A stretch of DNA of 8,788 nucleotides. It comes from Dehalococcoidia bacterium UBA3254 (GTDB lineage Bacteria > Chloroflexota > Dehalococcoidia > Dehalococcoidales > UBA3254). Where the stretch lies: the NCBI GenBank assembly GCA_002362735.1, contig DEUU01000326.1:1-8788 (forward strand), read 5' to 3'. Both the position numbers and the translations under genes were made by a program. Numbering within the stretch: position 1 is the first letter of the stretch; each line of letters opens with the position of its first letter. This document shows positions 1 through 5,555 of the stretch, piece after piece. Under the pieces are notes generated by a model that had not been told where the DNA came from, did not search any database, and saw only the letters and a list, made by a program, of their open reading frames with translations.

Positions 1-20
1 TATAGCCGAAGATTAAGGAG

Positions 21-1412
21 TTGCCCGGATTTGGTATAAAGACCGAGCAGTCGATACTGGCCGATATTGAACGTAAAGGAGAAGAGCGAGAAGGGAAACG
101 CGTTCTTTTTTTCTTAGCTGAGAGGATCGTTCAACCCATTTTAGCCTATCTCTGGGAATCCAGAGGCGTTAGTCGTGTAGAGGCTGCCGGTAGCTATCGT
201 AGAGGGCTGGAAACCGTCGGTGACCTGGATATTCTGGCTACCTACGAAAAAGAGTCCGATATTATGGATCGTTTCGTTAACTATGATGGAGTAGAAAAAG
301 TTATTTCCAAAGGGACGACGCGCTCCACCGTATTACTTCGGCATAATTTTCAAGTTGACTTACGCGTCGTCCCTGAGGAAAGTTTCGGCGCCGCCTTGCA
401 CTATTTTACAGGTTCCAAACCTCACAGCATCGCCATCCGTAAATTAGGCATCCGCCGCAAGCTGAAAATTAATGAATATGGAATTTTTAAAAAAGACAAA
501 CTTATCGGTGGAAAGACGGAAGAAGAAGTCTTTGAACTGGTTGGTCTTCCTTATATCGAACCGGAGTTAAGAGAAAATCGGGGGGAGATACAGGCTGCCA
601 TAACGGGTCTTCTTCCCAAATTAATCACTCCGGAAGATATTCACGGCGACCTTCACGTACACACTGATCTCACCGATGGCCGTTCTTCTCTGGATCAAAT
701 GGTCCGCGCCGCACAGGAAAAAGGTTATGAATATATAGCGATTACTGAACACTCCAAACGCCTAACTATAGCCCGTGGAATCGATCCGCCCAGGTTAATG
801 CATAGAATAAAAGAAATCGATGACCTTAACCGCAAACTACAAAATATTGTCCTGCTTAAAAGCGAAGAGGTAGATATTCTTGAAGATGGGTCTTTGGACC
901 TTCCGGACGAAATACTCCGAAAATTGGATATGGTGATTTGCTCCGTCCATTACAAATTTAATCTTACACGAGAAAAGCAAACCGAGCGCATCATCCGGGC
1001 AATGCGCCAACCGTACTTCCTTGTCCTTGCCCACCCCAGTGGACGACTGATTAACGAGCGTGAGCCTTATGATGTAGATATGGAAAGTATAATAGAAACC
1101 GCCAGAGAAACAGGCTGCGTACTGGAATTAAATGCTCAACCGGACCGCCTAGATCTGGAAGATATTTATTGTAAGATGGCACGTGACATGGGTGTGACAA
1201 TCGCCATTTCTTCAGATGCTCATAGCGTTGATGAAATGAATTTCATGCGTTACGGTGTGATTCAAGGAAGAAGAGGTTGGTTAGAACCGAAAAACGTTTT
1301 AAACTGCCAGAAGTGGCCGGAGTTGAAGAGAACGCTGGCCCGTTTCCACAGAAGACCCATCTCGGTAAGAACATCATCGGACACCTCAGAAAAATTAATT
1401 GCCACCCGTTAG
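21..1412 (+). CDS. polX: PolX family DNA polymerase, 5'-truncated (Pol beta-like domain plus C-terminal PHP domain)
   Basis: Family X DNA polymerase, which fills short gaps in base-excision or end-joining repair; the fused PHP domain is typically a metal-dependent 3'-5' exonuclease or AP-processing nuclease. Numbering from the TTG at 21: the helix-hairpin-helix LPGFGIKTE opens the frame; the nucleotidyltransferase motif GSYRRG is at 57-62 with Asp68, Asp70 and Asp113 as the metal-binding triad. The PHP domain runs from about 208, with HVH at 212-214, EH at 243-244, Glu283, His310, His338, NAQPDRLDL at 371-379 and DAH at 399-401. Full-length homologues have about 570-580 residues, so some 110 N-terminal residues (8-kDa domain and first HhH) are missing. 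The frame is closed by TAG at 3-5, yet codons 6-20 (PKIKE) still read like PolX before LPGFG. The TTG has AAGGAG touching it, a poor spacing for a start. Identity is very sure; the true start is not, and the gene may be disrupted. Confidence 0.93.
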   Translation: MPGFGIKTEQSILADIERKGEEREGKRVLFFLAERIVQPILAYLWESRGVSRVEAAGSYRRGLETVGDLDILATYEKESDIMDRFVNYDGVEKVISKGTTRSTVLLRHNFQVDLRVVPEESFGAALHYFTGSKPHSIAIRKLGIRRKLKINEYGIFKKDKLIGGKTEEEVFELVGLPYIEPELRENRGEIQAAITGLLPKLITPEDIHGDLHVHTDLTDGRSSLDQMVRAAQEKGYEYIAITEHSKRLTIARGIDPPRLMHRIKEIDDLNRKLQNIVLLKSEEVDILEDGSLDLPDEILRKLDMVICSVHYKFNLTREKQTERIIRAMRQPYFLVLAHPSGRLINEREPYDVDMESIIETARETGCVLELNAQPDRLDLEDIYCKMARDMGVTIAISSDAHSVDEMNFMRYGVIQGRRGWLEPKNVLNCQKWPELKRTLARFHRRPISVRTSSDTSEKLIATR

Positions 1413-1433
1413 TAATTCTTCCTGAATCATCTT

Positions 1434-1460
1434 TTGTGTTTTAACCCGATATGTTATATT
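1434..1460 (+). promoter_or_regulatory. putative sigma70 promoter of the cupin gene, extended -10
   Basis: TTGTGT at 1434-1439 and TATATT at 1455-1460 are 15 bp apart. TG at 1452-1453 makes an extended -10 (TGtTATATT), which can offset the short spacer. It lies about 45 bp upstream of the cupin start in a 94-bp gap after polX. Inferred from consensus only. Confidence 0.45.
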
Positions 1461-1506
1461 TGTATACAAAATAGCACTTTCAAGTAAATATTAGGGAGAT
1501 GACAAA

Positions 1507-1908
1507 ATGGTCAACACTAAATATGGGAATTTGTTGTTTAAACATCCGCTGGAACCGGGTAAGTTTGCAGATCAGAGAATCCAATTTGTAGGTGAACGAG
1601 ACTTTAATTCAGATTTCTCAGTAATTATGGCCAGCGTCATTAAACCCATGCTAATGGAAGAATTTCCTCATAAGCATGATTTCGATATGTATTTGACTTT
1701 TGTGGGTTTCAATCCGGATGGGCTTCATGACCTCGGAGCTGAGATAGAATTATTCCTTGGTGAAGAGCAAGAAAAATTTGTGATTACTACTCCCACCACC
1801 ATTTACATCCCAAAAAACTTTGTTCATTGCCCCTTACGGTTTGTGAGAGTTGATCGCCCTTTGCTGATGGTACATGCGACACTGGCTTCGAAATATAAGA
1901 AAGGTTAA
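1507..1908 (+). CDS. small single-domain cupin protein
   Basis: A 133-residue protein with the shape of one cupin barrel. The first cupin motif is seen as FPHKHDFD (53-60), giving His55, His57 and possibly Asp60 as metal ligands. The second is IPKNFVHCPL (101-110), giving His107. Between them are alternating hydrophobic strands (MYLTFVGF, AEIELFLG, KFVITTPTTIYI). No signal peptide or membrane segment is seen, so it should be cytosolic. Cupins range from dioxygenases and isomerases to sugar or ligand sensors, and nothing here fixes a substrate. The start is supported by AGGGAG at 1493-1498, 8 bp before the ATG. It is read alone from its own likely promoter and ends head-on against the next gene, sharing TTAA at 1905-1908. 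Fold sure; function unknown. Confidence 0.85.
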   Translation: MVNTKYGNLLFKHPLEPGKFADQRIQFVGERDFNSDFSVIMASVIKPMLMEEFPHKHDFDMYLTFVGFNPDGLHDLGAEIELFLGEEQEKFVITTPTTIYIPKNFVHCPLRFVRVDRPLLMVHATLASKYKKG

Positions 1909-2399
1909 AATAGCTTTTGCTTTAAAATGTGATGCACAACGTTACTGGTATCAAGCCAGTCAGGTTCGCTTTCCGCCATATTAACCGGAATAGCGGTTGC
2001 CGATGCCAGATCTAATTTCAGAGTATGCATTTGCACACATGGTCTATCTTCCTCAGTCCATCTCAAATCAGTGATTTGAGAGGCAACCGGAGCCTCATAT
2101 TGGGGTAAACTGGTCTTCAGGGTATGATGAAATATCGTTTCCGATATGCGGCGGTTATCGAACCAGTCACTGATTTGAATATTGGCTCTATTCGCGGAGA
2201 TATTATGGCTATATTCTAGCGAACTAGAATTTTTCAATGACCTTTTTGCAAGCTCATCCAGATTCTTGAAAGAGCTTAAATGTTTGTGAGAGGGAATAGC
2301 CATAACCACAGTTAACAAGGCTAAGCCAACGGCTGTAGTAACCGGCTCGGGCAAAAATATCATGATTACCGCTATTGCTTTTAAGAATCTTCGGAACAT
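1905..2399 (-). CDS. hypothetical membrane-anchored protein
   Basis: I do not recognise this 164-residue protein. The N-terminus is short and basic (MFRRFLK), followed by a hydrophobic stretch at about 8-35 interrupted by Pro-Glu-Pro at 17-19, so it is either one long membrane anchor or a re-entrant hairpin of two short helices. The rest is soluble and polar, with an Asn/Ser-rich linker (57-72) and a C-terminal part that looks like beta strands (TDLRW, VQMHTLKLDL) ending in a basic tail. There is no lipobox and only one Cys (121). The RBS is weak (AGTGGA about 9 bp before ATG), but a TTGACA promoter lies upstream. It converges on the cupin gene and the two stop codons overlap by 4 bp. It is probably a real gene given its length, promoter and sensible protein composition, but it has no detectable family. 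Confidence 0.6.
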   Translation of the reverse strand: MFRRFLKAIAVIMIFLPEPVTTAVGLALLTVVMAIPSHKHLSSFKNLDELAKRSLKNSSSLEYSHNISANRANIQISDWFDNRRISETIFHHTLKTSLPQYEAPVASQITDLRWTEEDRPCVQMHTLKLDLASATAIPVNMAESEPDWLDTSNVVHHILKQKLF

Positions 2400-2418
2400 C
2401 AGTCAAAATCCACTTAGC

Positions 2419-2444
2419 AAAAAATAACGTCAACCGTATTTTTT
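2419..2444. repeat. AT-rich perfect inverted repeat in the leader of the membrane-anchored gene
   Basis: AAAAAATA at 2419-2426 and TATTTTTT at 2437-2444 are exact inverted copies around a 10-bp centre. The repeat sits between the predicted -10 (2459-2464) and the start codon (2399) of the minus-strand gene, in the transcribed leader. It could be an operator or a weak hairpin. A stem made only of A-T pairs would be a poor terminator. Confidence 0.5.
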
Positions 2445-2458
2445 AGGACGCAGGGTCT

Positions 2459-2488
2459 ATTCTCTACCTCGGACGTTTTCTCTGTCAA
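2459..2488 (-). promoter_or_regulatory. putative sigma70 promoter of the membrane-anchored gene
   Basis: On the minus strand TTGACA (complement of 2483-2488) is a perfect -35 box. GAGAAT (complement of 2459-2464) follows after 18 bp and matches the -10 consensus at four of six bases. Transcription would start near 2452, about 50 bp before the ATG, so this gene need not depend on read-through from the GreA-like gene upstream. Confidence 0.5.
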
Positions 2489-2593
2489 GAACACTCTTGT
2501 GGGTTTTTGAGTGAATTTCGCCTGAATATTTATTTCAACCAGGTTAGATTGGCTAAAAGGCGTTCATTACCAGTAATTCTGTGCATCTTTTAC

Positions 2594-2977
2594 TTAGTCG
2601 AAATCGTTATTATTTCTTTTCGACTGTTTTATTCTCTCGGATTCTTTAAGAATTTTATCGTCAAGGATGCTTAATTGCTCCCGGGCAGCATGGTAAGCGG
2701 AGTTCTCTTTTAAATCTCCGTCTTCTCGAGCTGATACCACATCTTTTAATACTTTTTCTCTTTGCAGTTTTAAGGTATCCAGGTAACTTAAAGGTGCGGC
2801 AGATATCGGTGTTGCCAACTCTTCTTTTAAGGCAGTCTCTATTGCAACTTTAATTTCTTTTTTGGCAGTAGGACACCACCCTTTGACTACCCCGTCCGAA
2901 GCTATAACCTGCCGGATTATCTCTCCGCAAGCAGGACACTGAAAATTGTTAATTCTGGTTGTTTTTACTACTGACAT
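2594..2977 (-). CDS. zinc-knuckle / GreA-type coiled-coil protein lacking the GreA C-terminal domain
   Basis: A 127-residue protein with two parts. Residues 12-40 form a small knuckle with Cys14-x2-Cys17 and later Cys35 in WCPTAKK; the expected fourth ligand is Ala38, so a classic four-Cys zinc site is incomplete. Residues 64-119 match the N-terminal coiled coil of GreA/GreB: AREDGDLKENSAYHAARE is almost the E. coli GreA text around Asp41 and Glu44, the two tip acids that hold the second Mg ion in the RNA polymerase active site. Both are kept here as Asp88 and Glu91. The protein stops where GreA would enter its FKBP-like C-terminal domain, so the usual docking module is absent. I infer an RNA-polymerase secondary-channel factor, either for transcript cleavage or acting like Gfh1/DksA. 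The start has AGGAGAG 4 bp before the ATG and an extended -10 promoter. It is cytosolic and apparently monocistronic. Confidence 0.82.
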   Translation of the reverse strand: MSVVKTTRINNFQCPACGEIIRQVIASDGVVKGWCPTAKKEIKVAIETALKEELATPISAAPLSYLDTLKLQREKVLKDVVSAREDGDLKENSAYHAAREQLSILDDKILKESERIKQSKRNNNDFD

Positions 2978-3005
2978 TCGTCTCTCCTATGTAGATTCCT
3001 CAATA

Positions 3006-3014
3006 AGTATAACA
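3006..3014 (-). promoter_or_regulatory. extended -10 promoter of the GreA-like gene
   Basis: On the minus strand TGtTATACT (complement of 3006-3014) is an extended -10 element, with TATACT matching consensus at five of six bases. The -35 region at the right spacing (TTAGCT) is weak, as is common with extended -10 promoters. It lies about 30 bp upstream of the start codon at 2977. Confidence 0.5.
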
Positions 3015-3177
3015 GGTATCGCGTCAAAGCTAAAATGAGATTCTTCCCGGCTTGAGCAAAGGACTAAAAGAAGCAACAGGTGATTAAAAATATACAATTA
3101 AATAACAGCCCGGTTCGATACGTAACACGGTATAAATTGAATAAAGGCAGTTCGAAAAATACTGAGGAAACTAAAGA

Positions 3178-3651
3178 CTAATCTTTATGTAGTTTGGTTG
3201 AAGATGTTACATCGATTGATTCGAGTGTATGACACCGCCTTAAAATAGTTTTAATTCTGGCGATAAACTCAGGTCTATTGAGACGCCGATCAAGACAAGC
3301 ATCAACACCCATATCGACAGCCCTGTTCCAGGTTTCACCATCCGCACGGGAAACTAGAAGAATTATAGGAATGGATGATTTTTCTCTTATGCACAGACAA
3401 GTCTCGGTGCTATGTGGAAAATCTTCATTTATAATGACCAGATCAATATTCTCGATATTCTCCGGTATTGATTTGGTACTCAGGACTGGACTCACCTCAA
3501 AACCTGCCATTTCGAGCGAAGTTGCCAGGTTTAAAGAGAGAAGAAAACTTTCATCCAGTAAAAGTATTCGCGGCTGTTTACTGGTTTGATTCATCGTATT
3601 CGATTCAGCCGAATCTTTAATATTTTTGTTTTGAGGTTGACCATCTGGCAT
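3178..3651 (-). CDS. stand-alone pseudo-receiver (response-regulator-like) protein
   Basis: A 157-residue protein: a polar 26-residue lead, one receiver (CheY-like) fold at about 27-140, and a short tail, with no output domain. Seen landmarks: RILLLDES (28-35) with the acidic pair Asp33/Glu34; DLVIINEDFP (70-79), where the phospho-acceptor position, four before the Pro, is Asn75 rather than Asp; LLVS with Ser101 at the Thr/Ser switch position; and CLDRRL, where the invariant Lys is Arg122. Receivers with these changes cannot be phosphorylated in the normal way and usually work through protein contacts or a ligand. The ATG at 3651 is chosen because GGAGGAG precedes it by about 11 bp; the Met at residue 20 has no RBS. 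An extended -10 promoter sits just upstream. The small HTH gene lies 298 bp upstream on the same strand, but the gap and promoter argue against a tight operon. Confidence 0.82.
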   Translation of the reverse strand: MPDGQPQNKNIKDSAESNTMNQTSKQPRILLLDESFLLSLNLATSLEMAGFEVSPVLSTKSIPENIENIDLVIINEDFPHSTETCLCIREKSSIPIILLVSRADGETWNRAVDMGVDACLDRRLNRPEFIARIKTILRRCHTLESIDVTSSTKLHKD

Positions 3652-3679
3652 TTATCCAACTTCTCCTCCGTATTAGATG

Positions 3680-3688
3680 AATATACCA
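3680..3688 (-). promoter_or_regulatory. extended -10 promoter of the pseudo-receiver gene
   Basis: On the minus strand TGgTATATT (complement of 3680-3688) is an extended -10 with no good -35 box. Transcription would begin near 3673, giving a leader of about 20 bases that holds little more than the GGAGGAG ribosome site. Confidence 0.45.
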
Positions 3689-3949
3689 GATGAAAGTCGT
3701 AGCAACAGTTCCGAAAGTGCCTGTTTGGTGAATATTCAATATCTATTTGGTGGAAATTAACCGGAAGAAAGCTGTACAGATTATCAATTTAGAACTTGAC
3801 CCCCAATATGAGCTGAGAGCTTCCTGACCTGAATAACTAATCTGGAATTTCAGCAATAATCACGAAAATGAAATAAGTCAGGGGAATTACTATCTGTTCC
3901 AGGAATAGTTAATCGTTTTGCAGAGAAGATGATAACACCAGGGAATATC

Positions 3950-4195
3950 TTATCGATCGACATCCTGTTTAATATTCCCGAATCCATCTCCATTGAACTG
4001 CGCCAGGAAGACAGCAATATCCTCCCGTTTGAACCGGCGATCGCCCCTGCTTGCAATTCGATAGGATTTTATTAAGCCCTGGTCCGCCCAACGCCGCACA
4101 GTGTTGTTATGGATATGGAGAATTTCAGCGACCTCTTTGACCGTCAACATCGTCCAGGTCTTTTCATCACTCAACATTTCTTTATCACTTAACAT
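3950..4195 (-). CDS. small winged-helix DNA-binding protein (MerR/excisionase/BldC-like)
   Basis: An 81-residue protein that is almost only a DNA-binding domain. MLTVKEVAEILHIHNNTVRRWADQ (from residue 16) is the MerR-type helix-turn-helix, followed by GLIKSYRI and the wing GDRRFKREDIAVFLAQF (51-67). There is no effector domain, as in BldC and phage excisionases; no integrase is nearby, so a chromosomal regulator or nucleoid-type binder is more likely. The start is uncertain: the region encodes MLSDKE twice because of an 18-bp tandem duplication, so Met1, Met7 and Met16 are all possible. None has a strong RBS; only GGA lies upstream of Met1. Most relatives begin at the position of Met16. A TTGCGT/TAGAAT promoter is seen about 35 bp upstream. 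The C-terminal tail (69-81) is polar and not conserved in style. Confidence 0.82.
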   Translation of the reverse strand: MLSDKEMLSDEKTWTMLTVKEVAEILHIHNNTVRRWADQGLIKSYRIASRGDRRFKREDIAVFLAQFNGDGFGNIKQDVDR

Positions 4196-4204
4196 TTCTT
4201 TATC
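4169..4204. repeat. 18-bp tandem duplication across the start codon of the HTH gene
   Basis: Two adjacent copies, 4169-4186 and 4187-4204, differ at one base (C at 4172, T at 4190). On the minus strand each unit reads GATAAAGAAATGTTRAGT and is in frame, coding for Asp-Lys-Glu-Met-Leu-Ser. The outer copy supplies the bases just upstream of the first ATG as well as the ATG itself, so both the initiation site and the N-terminus are duplicated. Confidence 0.9.
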
Positions 4205-4231
4205 CGTCTATTCTTTTCTCGAAGTATGTTC

Positions 4232-4260
4232 ATTCTAATTAACCCTGAGAGATGACGCAA
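4232..4260 (-). promoter_or_regulatory. putative promoter of the HTH gene
   Basis: On the minus strand TTGCGT (complement of 4255-4260) and TAGAAT (complement of 4232-4237) are separated by 17 bp. The -10 matches five of six bases, the -35 three of six. It lies about 37 bp from the first ATG. Confidence 0.4.
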
Positions 4261-4349
4261 TGGTCTAAAAGTACTGGGACAAAGGTGTGTTTTCTTTTTA
4301 ATTTGATGAAATTGGGAAGATAAATTAAGTGAAGTTAAGATAAAGATAA

Positions 4350-4379
4350 TTGACTTTCCCCATAACTCGAAGTTAGATT
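4350..4379 (+). promoter_or_regulatory. putative promoter of the leader RNA
   Basis: TTGACT at 4350-4355 matches the -35 consensus at five of six bases; TAGATT at 4374-4379 follows after 18 bp and matches the -10 at four. It is the best plus-strand promoter seen between the HTH gene and the small membrane protein gene. Nothing convincing lies between the terminator and that gene. Confidence 0.4.
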
Positions 4380-4570
4380 GTAAATAGGACTTTCGTACCT
4401 GTACATATAGTACTGATCGTATAGGTAATTCGTTAAAGACTCAGTTTTAAGGAAGGAGCTAAGCACTAGCGAATACGAATTAATTTTATAACAGTAATAG
4501 AATATTTTTGTGCAGGAACAATGAACTTTAATCTGTAAATGGTCACTTGGGTTAAAGGGAGTCAACAGTG

Positions 4571-4598
4571 AAACCGAGCCGAAAGGTCCGGTTTTTTT
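4571..4598 (+). terminator. intrinsic terminator with GAAA loop
   Basis: AAACCG (4571-4576) pairs with CGGTTT (4589-4594); after one A-C mismatch and a G-T wobble, CC/GG close a GAAA tetraloop at 4581-4584. A run of seven T follows the final G of the stem. On the minus strand the hairpin is not followed by a T run, so it acts only on plus-strand transcripts. It ends about 50 bp before the start codon of the gene at 4649, which is why it looks like an attenuator rather than the end of an upstream gene: no plus-strand gene precedes it. Confidence 0.75.
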
Positions 4599-4648
4599 GT
4601 TTTCGAAAAGCAAAATATTTCTCAATTCAACGAACGGAGGTTCTCGAA

Positions 4649-4933
4649 ATGAAAATGCTCATCGGTCTGCTGATAGGACTTGTCAGCGGAGTCATTGTAA
4701 CCGTCTTGATTGTCCACACGACAGTTACAGTTAAAGCGCAAGAACCCACCACCCCGGAGACGGTTACCGAAGACCCTACTGGTTTGTTGCCGGATGTCGG
4801 CAAAATCTATCGTCAGTGTCTGGGAAGTCCTTTCCGACAAGTTGAGGAAGAAATTTACGATCCCGATATTGCCCGCTATTATCATAATTTAATGCAGCAA
4901 ACCGGGCTGGATCAGATTGGTCAGGAGAACTAA
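4649..4933 (+). CDS. small exported or membrane-anchored protein
   Basis: A 94-residue protein I cannot assign to a family. Residues 1-25 (MKMLIGLLIGLVSGVIVTVL...) form one hydrophobic helix that serves as a membrane anchor or signal peptide; VKA-QE near residue 30 could be a signal peptidase site. A Thr/Pro/Glu-rich linker follows (31-45), then an acidic soluble segment with YRQCLGSPFRQVEEEIYDPDIARYYHNLMQQTGL. The single Cys is not in a lipobox. The ATG at 4649 is firm: GGAGG at 4636-4640 lies 8 bp upstream, and the membrane helix starts directly after it. The longer reading from a GTG at 4568 would begin inside the terminator hairpin and is rejected. The protein should sit in or outside the cytoplasmic membrane. 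Expression may depend on read-through of the upstream terminator. The gene ends 31 bp from the convergent methyltransferase gene. Confidence 0.75.
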   Translation: MKMLIGLLIGLVSGVIVTVLIVHTTVTVKAQEPTTPETVTEDPTGLLPDVGKIYRQCLGSPFRQVEEEIYDPDIARYYHNLMQQTGLDQIGQEN

Positions 4934-4964
4934 TTCGGTGTTTTCCATTTTCCAAAGTGCAGCT

Positions 4965-5519
4965 TTATGAGTCCATGCCGGCGATTATCAGGTAATGATA
5001 CTTTCCGGAATCCTGTATCGATTTTATTCTAAAATTAGCTTGTTTAATGAGGCGAGAAGCAGCATCCTCATCAAATCTTTTAGAAAACGGAGGGCCAAAA
5101 CCCATTTCGACCTTTTTCCAGTCCAGATCAACTAATTTTCCATCCGGTTTTAGCATCTGATGAGCATTCTTTAATACTTTTTCCGGTTCGTCGAAATCAT
5201 GCAGGTCAATGCCGAAAAATACGATATCCGCGCAACGGCGGCACAGAATCACCTCTTCGGCTCTACCTAACCTCAGTTCAATATTAACTAATCCTTCACT
5301 CGCAGCCTTCTTTTTGATCTCGTCAATAGCGTCAACTTGAATATCCAGTCCATAAACTTTACCCTTCGTTCCGATAATACGGGCAGCAGGTAGAGTAAAG
5401 AAACCGGATCCACAACCGATATCCATAAAAACTTGTCCGGGTTTTAATCCGATGTCAGTTAATATAGATTCCGGATTTTGCCATTGTCTCCTTTGGGTTT
5501 CATTTGTGTGATGCCACAT
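4965..5519 (-). CDS. class I SAM-dependent methyltransferase
   Basis: A 184-residue Rossmann-fold methyltransferase of the UbiE/Methyltransf_31 kind. Motif I is MDIGCGSGFFTLPAA (32-46), the SAM-binding glycine loop; Asp59 in VYGLDI is the acidic residue that normally holds the ribose hydroxyls; GRAEEV (85-90) and ADIVFFGIDLHDFDEP (97-112) are motifs II-III; MLKPDGKLVDLDW (122-134) is the late strand with the Lys-Pro-Asp-Gly turn. The ending GKYHYLIIAG is the last strand. It opens with MWHH, a start I associate with a group of small methyltransferases of unknown substrate. The cysteine set of arsenite methyltransferases is not present, although Cys93-x2-Cys96 is seen. No membrane segment. The RBS AAGGA is about 11 bp from the ATG and a perfect TATAAT lies upstream. 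Its neighbour at 5707 is divergent. Fold certain, substrate unknown. Confidence 0.92.
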   Translation of the reverse strand: MWHHTNETQRRQWQNPESILTDIGLKPGQVFMDIGCGSGFFTLPAARIIGTKGKVYGLDIQVDAIDEIKKKAASEGLVNIELRLGRAEEVILCRRCADIVFFGIDLHDFDEPEKVLKNAHQMLKPDGKLVDLDWKKVEMGFGPPFSKRFDEDAASRLIKQANFRIKSIQDSGKYHYLIIAGMDS

Positions 5520-5555
5520 TTAATAATCCATTCCTTTTTAACCTCATCTATTATC

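Larger units (their letters stand above)
4205..4648 (+). other. gene-free region holding a probable long 5' leader or small RNA
   Basis: This AT-rich stretch of over 400 bp has no credible protein gene. The left end carries the promoter of the minus-strand HTH gene. On the plus strand it holds a possible promoter (TTGACT at 4350-4355, TAGATT at 4374-4379), a strong intrinsic terminator at 4571-4598 and the RBS of the small membrane protein at 4636-4640. GACTC at 4438-4442 is complementary to GAGTC at 4559-4563, so the transcript could fold back on itself. Two tiny ORFs stand before the hairpin: 4521-4538 (MNFNL) and 4539-4571 (MVTWVKGSQQ), the second ending at the base of the stem. I recognise no known riboswitch class. 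The layout fits either an attenuated leader or an independent RNA of about 200 bases. Confidence 0.4.

Noticed and set aside
3168..3195. A possible terminator at the end of the pseudo-receiver gene (AAACTA/TAGTTT inverted repeat)
   Set aside because: The stem is A-T rich, interrupted by a 4-base bulge, overlaps the stop codon and is not followed by a T run.
3278..3589. A 103-codon plus-strand frame opposite the pseudo-receiver
   Set aside because: It is the complement of a recognisable receiver domain and its translation is Ser/Arg-rich without any family.
3850..4056. A 68-codon minus-strand frame overlapping the HTH gene
   Set aside because: It overlaps the clearly coding HTH frame for over 100 bp and has no domain or RBS.
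3950..4195. The small HTH protein as a phage or integrative-element excisionase
   Set aside because: There is no integrase, attachment-site repeat, tRNA or phage gene in the window, and such MerR-type mini-regulators are common chromosomal genes.
4205..4600. A known riboswitch or structural RNA (c-di-GMP, cobalamin, THF, 6S, SRP, tmRNA)
   Set aside because: I compared the sequence with the conserved cores I know and found no match beyond the terminator stem; only a covariance search could settle this.
4335..4625. A 96-codon minus-strand open frame in the gene-free region
   Set aside because: It has low-complexity composition rich in Ser, Tyr and Leu, no RBS, no recognisable domain, and runs through the terminator hairpin on the opposite strand. 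It looks like chance in AT-rich DNA.
4568..4648. A longer N-terminus for the small membrane protein from a GTG at 4568
   Set aside because: It would start within the terminator, lacks a well-placed RBS, and would put 27 basic and aromatic residues before the membrane helix. The ATG at 4649 has GGAGG at ideal spacing.
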